This document shows, one piece after another, positions 1-8,000 of a DNA stretch of 64,000 bases. The stretch spans positions 62,001 to 126,000 of the forward strand of contig NC_049561.1 of NCBI RefSeq assembly GCF_013368755.1, in the 5' to 3' direction. The notes under the pieces are model-generated. The model was not told the DNA's origin, did no database searches, and saw nothing but the letters and a program-made list of their open reading frames with translations. Both the position numbers and the translations under genes were made by a program. Within the stretch, counting starts at the first letter, position 1, and the number at the start of each line of letters is the position of its first letter. Source of the stretch: Talaromyces rugulosus. Its lineage: Eukaryota; Ascomycota; Eurotiomycetes; Eurotiales; Trichocomaceae.

Positions 1-482
1 TGGGATTCGCTTATGTGTTGGCGCTAGTGTCTCCTGATACTTATTTTTAGTGGTCCACTAATCTCCTATACCGCCCCACCTTGGTACTCTTTAAGGATAC
101 CAAGCAGTTTTGTTAGAAGGGTACTTTTATATGTGAACTTCAGATTAGGAATAGGATGATTATAGGGCATATATAGCTATGTAGAGATCGATTTCTTAGT
201 AATAAGATAAGAAGTAAGCCTTTATTTACTGTACCTTATTACTCAGCATGCCAGCCCCGGCGACAAAGGACCGCGAGATATACCACCGGAGTTTACGGAG
301 TCCGAGTCGCGCGGATCAGCCAGAGCTGTATGCCACTCCGACAACGGTCTGAACGCCTCCTGTGGTTCCGGTCAGAACGAGAGTACGTTTCCTTTACTAA
401 GCTAGCGCGCCTAGTTCTTCTCTAATAGGTTAATGTAGACATTTCAGTGACGGGGAATGGAGAATGTTAATCTGAACCCACG
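1..482. other. no gene recognised (left edge)
   Basis: Mixed AT-rich sequence up to about 240, then a more GC-rich block. An ATG at 249 opens only a short frame (about 34 codons) before a stop. I see no domain, splice pattern or repeat terminus here. It may be the 5' part of the decayed element whose remains follow, but nothing in it proves this. Confidence 0.3.
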
Positions 483-809
483 GTGGTCTGCGATACCAGG
501 CAAGCTCGTGTGGCAATAGACAACCCCGTTGATGCTGCTGCGAACCCTACGGATCTTGTCCGCGTAGTAGATTTTGCGAACAACTCCGGTCCGTCTATGC
601 GCACACAATGTTCTAGGTCAGCCGTGGTGGCACTGGCAGCTGAATTCGACTGCATCGAACGTACCAAGACCACGCAACCGGTCTCAGAGGTGATCAAAGA
701 ACTGCCTACGGATCAAGCTGTTGATGGAGTGGTTCCTGAGATCCTGGTTTCGGATATAGATCCAATCCTTATAACGCAGGACAAGGATGATGATCATAAC
801 AAAGATTAG
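483..809 (+). other. unmutated open frame of unknown origin
   Basis: An open frame of about 108 codons starting at GTG, not ATG, ending with an Asp/Asn/Lys-rich tail just before strongly AT-rich sequence. Base composition is clearly less AT-rich than the following 1.6 kb. I recognise no family. It could be the surviving N-terminal (gag-like) part of the decayed retroelement to its right; that is inference from position only. Confidence 0.2.
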
Positions 810-2449
810 ATGTCTTATTAGGATAGTTAAATGGCTATTCTAGTAGATACTTACTATATACACGATTAGTTAACGTCAGCACAGAATGAAGGAACAGATT
901 TTTAATCTGATTATTCTGTTGAAGTGATAGTTCCTATATTATAATCTACTAAGTCATAAGGATCTATAACTACTAGACTCTCTTATCATACACACCACAA
1001 TAAACAGAAGAATTAATCAGTCTTATCCCAAGATCCTAATAATACTGATAATGATGATTATATTGACATAAAGACAACCCAAGATGATCTGCACCGTCCC
1101 ATAAAGAAGAAAACAAGATGACTGACAGCTATAGAAAGTGACTGGCCAATAACCTAAACTGCAATCAGATCGCCGCTAGACGGCTTCTTACTTTTTAATC
1201 TATACGCTGTTATCTGAGTAGTTCTTACTATGGAGTTCTTTCTATCAGAAATCATGTACTTGTTTTTATGGAAAGAGAATAGAGATATGCTGGGTTGTTT
1301 TGAATGTAAAGAGAAGTTGATTGTTTTTATTAATTAAAGGTGTACTGGGTATGAAAAGGATAATATATAGTCATTAGCAGCGCCTGGAATTGCTAATAAG
1401 GTTATTAAAATATATATACTATTCTTTTAAGAAGAGTTAGATCTCTTGAAATAACTAAAGAAAGAAGACTAACTACCTTGGAAATAGATTAAAGAACACT
1501 TTCTTAACTAAATAGAGAATACTTTCTAAGTTTAATACAGCACGAAGTTCAAAGATTAAGATCTAAGGTTATTAGGTTTGATTAGAAATAAGAATTTGAA
1601 TAGCCAGTCTTTATAGCCTTTTAAATTGGATAGGAGAAGCTACAGATAACAGTTTTATTATATTACCATAGATCTGTTATTTATATCCTGGTATAACGCA
1701 CCTTGGTCTTAGTATACTGTGGACTAGTATTTATTATTATAGAGGAATTGGACGGTTAAGAGCTTTGGAATGTTATATTAAGTGCGAGACTCAGAGCATA
1801 AGTATAACATATATGTCGTTCGTTGCTTGATGAAAGAGTATCACTGATAGAAAACATTTTGATAGAAAACATTTCAGTTGTTTGTTATTATAAATATTTG
1901 ACCAGCCTTGCTACAGTACTTAATTTATATAAGCTTTATCTAAATCTAGGGAACTATTGATTGTGATACTAGATGATTGAATTCTAATAATCGTCTCTTC
2001 TTGTTGTCCTTTGATTATAAATAGTTTATTCAATATCAGTATCTTTAATCGCGTTGTATAGATGACTTTCCATAGAAATTTTATAAAGCAAGCTGCTAAG
2101 TGCAAATAAATTAGTCTTAAAAGCCCAGAGGAATATGAAATTTGGTATCAGTCTTCTTCCTAAACTAAAGGCTCAAAGTTATTAATAGCAGATCTAGTAA
2201 AGTTGTAAAGTCTGATTACTAGATTATTAGCTAGAAGAAAAGTACAGATAAGTAGTAATAGTTTTTTAGGTCCTATAGTTATATACAACTAGTAGTAAGA
2301 GTAATTAATTAGTCTCACCTTTTATATTAACTATACTTATATATTCGCTGTGTCAACACTTCTTGATTATTTTTCTCTATAGAAAATTATTAATATCTAG
2401 AAATGAGTCTGGTTTAGGCCAGTAAAGATTAGGATTCTTAGAGCTGAAG
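810..2449. other. AT-rich decayed repeat DNA, no intact gene
   Basis: Very AT-rich, stop-dense in all frames and without an intact ORF. The composition matches that of the transition-mutated transposons elsewhere in this window, so I read it as decayed repeat DNA. Around 1350-1400 one frame gives a faint chromodomain-like string (GYEKDN), too weak to call. Confidence 0.4.
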
Positions 2450-3010
2450 AAGTAATATTTATAGATATGCTATAATATAATAGAAAAAAAGAGCTAATCA
2501 AGATAAAATATCTTAATCTAAATATTTAAATTATTTTTATTTATAGAAAAAATTTAATATTCTAAGTAAAAGACTAAGTAATAAACTTAATACTATTAAA
2601 TACAGATCTTTCATAATTCAAAAAAAACTCGCTAATAATAATTATAAATTCTAACTATTAGTAAAAATAAAAGTACATTCAGTATTTTATATTTTATTAT
2701 TAAAACTAACCAAAAATCTAGAAAATAATAACAATAAAGCAACTAAAAATAAATATAAAGTTAAAAATATTCTAAAAAAAAAATTAATAAAAAAAAGAAT
2801 CTTTTATTTAATCAGCTAGAAAAAATATAAACCTAAATATAATTCATAGAAACTAATTAAACACTTAAACTGCCCTAAAAAGATTCAAGCATTTCACCAA
2901 AAAGAAACTCAAAGAGAATATATCAGGGGGGCGCGGGGGGCCGGGGTTCGGGGTAGGGGGAGGGTTTTTCGGCGGGAGAGTGATATTTCCTCAGGCTCTC
3001 GCTTCCATCT
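2450..3010 (+). pseudogene. decayed 3' end of a Gypsy chromovirus pol (integrase tail and chromodomain)
   Basis: Translated on the + strand with stops ignored, 2455-2925 follows the C-terminal part of the intact Gypsy polyprotein at 5009-10798 almost residue by residue: the post-integrase segment (KKFNIL.KR.SNKL, IKY), the KVH..F..LL segment, then the chromodomain (KYKVKNIL, RIFYLIS, NS, HLNCPKKI.AFHQKET). Differences are nearly all Glu-to-Lys, Gly-to-Lys/Arg, Asp-to-Asn or Trp-to-stop, that is G-to-A with fewer C-to-T changes. It is not expressible. The 5' limit is uncertain because upstream sequence is too degraded to align by eye. The frame continues past the chromodomain into an Arg/Gly-rich tail encoded by the unmutated G-rich block at 2924-2979. 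Confidence 0.85.
2924..2979 (+). other. G-tract cluster (possible G-quadruplex)
   Basis: Several runs of four to six G close together, interrupted by short C- or T-containing spacers. It sits at the 3' end of the otherwise extremely AT-rich Gypsy relic and, read in frame with the chromodomain, codes an Arg/Gly-rich tail. G-quadruplex potential is inferred from the run pattern. Confidence 0.6.
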
Positions 3011-3141
3011 TCTTATCTATCTATCTCTATTATCTATACTTGCCAGACCTGTCTTTCTAGTTATTTTAGCTAAGAAAAATACTACACCTATAAAATCTAG
3101 TTATCTATATAAAGTCATTCTAGCCAAGATAAATACTAAAA

Positions 3142-3350
3142 TGTGAGGATATTATATAGAGAGCAGGCAAGAGTTAGATTCGATAGTAAAGCTATGGTTC
3201 GCTAGGTAGTCAAACTGATTGCTGACCTTTAGCAACCCCTATATGAAGGTCAGTATATATATGCTGCTTCATTAGTGGCTTAGCAATCTTCTATAAGGCT
3301 AGTGTAGTGAGGTGTGGTATTTAGTACATTCTAAAGATTTTACAGCCTTA
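3142..3350. repeat. solo LTR-like repeat, family A, copy 1 (decayed)
   Basis: A 209-bp unit beginning TGTGAGGATATT and ending CCTTA. It aligns end to end, without net indels, with 16621-16829, which has the uneroded end CCTCA. Differences are transitions, and this copy is the more AT-rich one. The flanking pentamers (taaaa, tatta) do not match, so any target duplication has been lost. Read as a solo LTR because of the TG...CA ends of the better copy. Confidence 0.65.
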
Positions 3351-3831
3351 TATTACCTCTTCTTTTCTTAGAAGCTGCGCTAGTATTCTTTATATAGGTT
3401 CTTATAGAAGATATAAATAAGCTTAGGTGCTATTATTATAAAGACTAGTATATATAGTGTATAGACCCATCTATATGTGTTATTAATATATTATTTATAG
3501 ATTGGGCTGTTATTTATTTTGTGAAGTGCCAGGCTCGGGGATGCCGATCCGGCTTACAAAGGCCTGCATATCCTCCGCGGGTTGAGTTGATACATCACAA
3601 AGGATGCATCTACCCCTCATGCTCGGTGAATATAACCCTGTTAGGAAGTAGGATCTCATCTAGATCAGGCTTATAAGCTTGAGACCCCATCCCCCAGGAT
3701 GAAGGGGCTCAAGCGGTTTATTCTATATCAATATAACCCATATCTATTTACTTTATATACTGCCTCGCCTCCTAGTAGGAACCCCCTCAGAGCCCAGTAG
3801 GTTCCAACTCCCTCATATATAAGTCTTTCAG
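3351..3831. other. no gene recognised
   Basis: AT-rich to 3500, then a less biased stretch with short purine/pyrimidine blocks. No ORF or repeat end was recognised. It is the DNA into which the young Gypsy element inserted; its last five bases (3827-3831, ttcag) are the target duplication. Confidence 0.4.
3827..3831. repeat. Gypsy-1 target-site duplication (left)
   Basis: The bases ttcag directly left of the element; the same five bases follow the right LTR at 11480-11484. Five base pairs is the usual Ty3/Gypsy duplication length. Confidence 0.95.
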
Positions 3832-4077
3832 TGTCAATCGTTTCAACAACTCGTCACCAAGATGTGAATCGGGGTGGGTATTCTGCTAACAGAAGGCAAG
3901 ATGAGAAGTTTGTGTAAGGCAATCCTAGAATAAGTAGAGTACTATCGCAATGATAGGCTGCAAAGTATGTTGAAGAGTAATAGTAGTATGCTATTTGCTT
4001 GAGAGAATAAAACACAATAAGCTAGATACATGATGGTAAATGAGTGTCCTTATATAGCTGATCCTAAACATAGCGAG

Positions 4078-4102
4078 CATAGTCAAGCTCTGCTTGACTA
4101 TG
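4078..4102. repeat. LTR hairpin 1
   Basis: Perfect inverted repeat CATAGTCAAGC / GCTTGACTATG with loop tct. The second LTR carries the same hairpin at 11114-11138. In element direction it lies upstream of the TATA box, that is in the U3 part of the LTR. Confidence 0.85.
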
Positions 4103-4175
4103 TCAGTACATAGTTCCTTAGCATAGTCTCACTATGTTGACTATGCAGTCACGTGCCTAAGTCCGTAAGGTGGGT

Positions 4176-4272
4176 CTTTTCGTATGGAGACTCTTTTCGC
4201 GTGGAGATCCTTTCCGTACGGGATCTCTTTTCGTACGGAGTCTGTTTTCGTATGGAAACCATTTCCATACGA
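4176..4272. repeat. 17-bp direct repeat array plus hairpin in the LTR
   Basis: Five copies of a motif near CTTTTCGTAYGGAGA start at 4176, 4193, 4210, 4227 and 4244, a strict 17-bp period. The last copy overlaps a perfect inverted repeat TCGTATGGAAA / TTTCCATACGA with loop cca (4248-4272). The same array lies in the other LTR, shifted by 7036 bp. It falls in U3 in element direction, where enhancer-type repeats are common in LTR elements; a regulatory role is inference. Confidence 0.85.
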
Positions 4273-4443
4273 CACAGGCTTCCGTTCGATGAGTCATTCC
4301 ATGCGGGAGTATAAGTGTAGGCGTTTCTTCCTTCTCGGGTACAATCAGAGATTCTACCCCACGAGAATATCCAATAACCTTTGCTTATGTAACTAGCGTC
4401 CGCTGTCACATCTATTGGCTGAGCGTTATCGATTCTTATGACA

Positions 4444-4457
4444 ATCCCCTCCTTCGA
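4444..4457 (-). other. polypurine tract of Gypsy-1
   Basis: Read on the minus strand the bases just before the 3' LTR are gaaggaggggat, a purine tract ending directly at TGTCATAAG. This is the expected place and composition for the plus-strand primer of an LTR retrotransposon. Confidence 0.8.
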
Positions 4458-4557
4458 AGGCTGGCGTCCCGACAGTCACATAAATAGTCGCAGGTCCCCG
4501 TCGCACAGGTAGGCTGATTCCTTTTTCGTTAACATTCTTGGTGGTGATGTTCTAACC

Positions 4558-5091
4558 ATGTCGTCAAAGCAAAATATCGATAAAAACAATTTGTTCGCCC
4601 GTATTGTTGAAACCGGGATCGTTCTTCTTTTCCCTTGCCACAAGTGTGCTCTCTCAGGGAAGTCGTGTATTAAATCAGAAATTTCAAAGCGTTGCAGTGA
4701 GTGTGTTCGCAGCGGTCGCGGTCGCTGTGTTGAGATGGCGTCTTCGGATTTGGCATGGAAGAAGTTGTTGGCTGCTCAAAAGAAAATTGAGGAGGATGAG
4801 GAGGCAACTCTAGCGAAACTTCTTCGTCTCAAGAAACAGCGGAAGCTGCTTCAGAAGCGCGCCGGTCAGTTTATCCAGACGGATATTAAGGATGTGGAGG
4901 AGTTGGAGCGTTTGGAGGAGAAGGAGGAGGAGGAACGGAAACGAGAGGCCGAGCTGCAAAAATCAAACGAGATGATTGCGGCTGCCATCCAGGAGTTTCC
5001 CGTGTCGTCTAACAACGAGTTCGACCACGTCCTTTCCGAGTTTCTTTCTGGCGAAACGCTCGAATCTTTTCGGGGCAGTTCAAATGCCTAA
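4558..5091 (+). CDS. antisense accessory protein of the Gypsy element: six-cysteine zinc-cluster-like head plus coiled coil
   Basis: A 177-residue ORF running opposite to gag-pol, between the 3' LTR and the pol stop. Its last 83 bp overlap the end of pol tail to tail (5009-5091). ATG at 4558 is the first in-frame ATG, 114 bp from the LTR edge. Residues 27-57 hold six cysteines spaced Cx2Cx6Cx8Cx2Cx7C, close to the fungal Zn2Cys6 DNA-binding pattern, with basic residues between them. Residues about 65-150 are rich in Glu, Lys, Leu and Arg and look like a long coiled coil, followed by an acidic, serine-containing tail. No stop or damage is seen. Standard Ty3/Gypsy elements encode only gag and pol, so this is an accessory gene. 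DNA binding, dimerisation and any role in silencing escape or host control are inference; I do not recognise a named family. Confidence 0.75.
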   Translation: MSSKQNIDKNNLFARIVETGIVLLFPCHKCALSGKSCIKSEISKRCSECVRSGRGRCVEMASSDLAWKKLLAAQKKIEEDEEATLAKLLRLKKQRKLLQKRAGQFIQTDIKDVEELERLEEKEEEERKREAELQKSNEMIAAAIQEFPVSSNNEFDHVLSEFLSGETLESFRGSSNA

Positions 5092-8000
5092 CTGGTTCCC
5101 ATGAATTGTGTTCAGGTCCGTATCCTTTCCAGCTGACTAAGTAAAAGATTCTTCCTTCCACTAACTTTCTCTTCAGAATGTTTTCAACTTCATATTCATC
5201 CTCGGTTGCTTCGTCGTTACTGTTTTCTGGGTTTTCGGTTGGTTCCAATAATGAGATGTGAAATACTGGGTGCACTTTCATTCTTGCTGGTAGTCGGAGT
5301 TTGTAATTGTCGTTGGCGAGTTTTTCTTGAATCGTGAAAGGTCCGTATTTGATAGCGTCAAGTTTGTTGCTTGGTCTCTTGCTTGGAATGTTGAAATTTT
5401 TCTGTCCAATTGTTCGTCGTAGTAAGTAAACTTTCTCCCCCTTTTTGAGGATTGGCGCGTCCTCGCGCTTCTTGTCGTAGTAGGTCTTCATTCGGTTTTC
5501 AGCCCACTTGATGTCTTTCGATATTGTCTGATGGAGTGCCTGTAGTTTGTTGGCTTGTATTATCGCGGCTTCGGATAATCCTTCTCGTGGTACTTCAGAC
5601 CATGTCATTCTTGGGTGTCGTCCAAGATTTGCAAAATGTGGAACTTGTTTCGTCGTAGCGTTTTCTGCATTGTTTAATGCGAACTGTGCTAATGGTAGTA
5701 GTTCTACCCAGTTATCTTGTTCCCAGTCTAAATAGTGTCGAAAATACTGTTCAACTGTTTGAATCATTCTTTCAGACTGGCCATCAGTCTGTTGGTGATT
5801 CGCGGTTGATAGTTTGTGATGCATTCCGCATGCTTTTGCAATTGTCTGCCAATATTTGGATGTGAACAACTTGTCTCGGTCCGTGATGAGTTCGTTTGGT
5901 AATCCGGTCCATACAAAAACTTTTCGTAACATAAGTTTTGCACATTGTTCTGCTGTCATATCCTTTGGTGTTGGTTCTAGGATAACATATTTCGTAAGTC
6001 GGTCGACTGTTATTATGGCATCGGTGTAGGTAACTCCTGTTACTGGGTCCTTGGACTGCGGTAGTCCTTGGATAAAGTCAACAGTGATACTTTTCCATGC
6101 TTCTTCTGGTACTTCCGGTATTTGCATTTTTCCAAAGGGTTTGTGGTGTACTGCCTTGTTTCTGTTGCATTCGTCGCAGTTTCTGATGTAATTCTCAACC
6201 CTTTTTCGGACATAAGGAAAGTAGAATGTTCGGGTAATCATTTCGATTGTCCTTTCAACTCCTTGGTGTCCTTTTGTTGGAGGATCGTGGTAGCGCTGAA
6301 TGACTTCCGTAGTCATATTCTGCGGTACTCTGATCATTCCATTCCATATCGCTAAGCCTTTCTGAACATTTTTCGTAACTTGTCCGGCTTGTAATTCTTC
6401 TTGTATTTTTTGATCCTTGTTGGTTTCCTGATGCATTCGTTCGTAGAATGGATCATCGTCAACAACTCTTATTGCGGTCGCAATGATTGCATTGTGGTTG
6501 TGGCGTAGAACTCCTGATTCTTCTTGCAGAATGTTTGTCTTGGGGGGTTCTATCCCGATCGCGTAATCTGGTCGTCTGCTTAATGCGTCTGCGGCTGCAT
6601 TTTGTTTTCCTGGAATATGTTCAATCCTGTAATTGAATTTGGCTAGTTCTTCGGCCCATCGTATTTGTCTTCCAGATAATTCTTTTGTTGTCGTGAAGTA
6701 TTTCAAATTGTGATGGTCGCTTTTGACGATTACTTCATGTTTTGCTCCTTGGAGATAGTGTCGCCATTGTCGAAATGCTTGAACTATCGCGAGTAATTCT
6801 CGGTCGTGAACGTCGTAGTTAACTTCCGCCGATGTAAACTTTCTCGAGTAGAATGCGACAATCTGCGTTTCTCCCTTTTCATTGATTTGTTCATGGATTG
6901 CTCCAAGAGCATATCCAGATGCGTCTGTTCGTAGAATGCTTTGTAATTCTGGGTTAAACAGTTGTAATATTGGCGCAATTTTAACGAGTTCTTTAACGTT
7001 TTCAAAAGATCGTTGTCTTCTTGCTGTCCAATCAAATGGTTCGTCTTTTTTCAGCAATTCTGTCATTGGTGTTGTAACGTCTGAGTATTTCTCAAGATAT
7101 CGTCGAACGTATCCGCTGGCTCCAAGAAAAGATTGTACGTCGTGGACGTTCGTTGGAGTTGGCCATTCGAGGATAGCGTCTAATTTTTCTTTCGGTATCT
7201 CTAGTCCGTTTGTTGTATATACCATTCCTAGGTAGTTGACTCGTGTGGTGTCGAATTCACACTTCTTGATTTTGAGAGTCAATCCTGCTTCCATAAGTTT
7301 TGTCATAACCAGTCGTACATGGTTATCGTGTTCCTTCGGGTCTTTTGAGTAGACTATAACATCATCGAAGTATACTGCAACGAAGAGGTTAAGGTATTCT
7401 CGTAGGATGTGGGTCATAAACCTCGCGAATTCTGCTGGTAGCCGTTTGAGTCCCATAGGCGCTACTAGCCATTCGTACAGTCCCAAGTCTGTAAGGAATG
7501 CTGTTTTCCAGATGTCGTCATTTTTCATTCGTAGGTTGTAGTATCCCCATTCAACGTCGAACATTGTCATGATTTTTGCGCCTTGCAATAAATCTCTCTT
7601 CTGTTCCTGGTGTGGTGCTTTGTTTGCGTCGTCTTCGGTCATATTGTTTAATTTTCGGTAGTCGATGACCATTCGTGGTGATCCGTCGCGTTTTGGTACA
7701 AACATTGCTTGTGCAGAAGCCTTTGCTTTTGATTCTCTGATGTAACCGGCTGCTAAGAATTTCTCAATGAATTCCTTAGTAGTTCGGAGTTCATCTTGTG
7801 AGATTTGTCGTTGCTTCACTTGTGGTACCTGTGCTCCTTCCTTGAGCGGTATCTCTGCTTCGTATTCTGTTTCGTGTTGTGGTAGTCGATATTCTTTCTT
7901 CACAAATAATTCGGTAAAGTCCCGATATTTTTCTGGTAGCTTGTCGAGCACTTCCTTTAGTTCTTTTTCGTAGATTTCTTTTGGTTTCTTTCGTGTTTCA

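Larger units (their letters stand above)
3832..4443 (-). repeat. Gypsy-1 3' LTR
   Basis: The 612-bp LTR downstream of pol on the minus strand. It has TG...CA ends, a hairpin at 4078-4102 (11-bp arms, 3-nt loop) and a five-copy 17-bp array at 4176-4258. Same length as the 5' LTR and identical wherever compared, including two overlapping short frames. On the + strand it lies directly upstream of the antisense ORF at 4558, so it may supply that gene's promoter (inference). Confidence 0.95.

Noticed and set aside
4149..4409. 86-codon minus-strand frame repeated at 11185-11445
   Set aside because: It lies inside both LTRs and is the shadow of the 17-bp repeat array; no start context or protein features.
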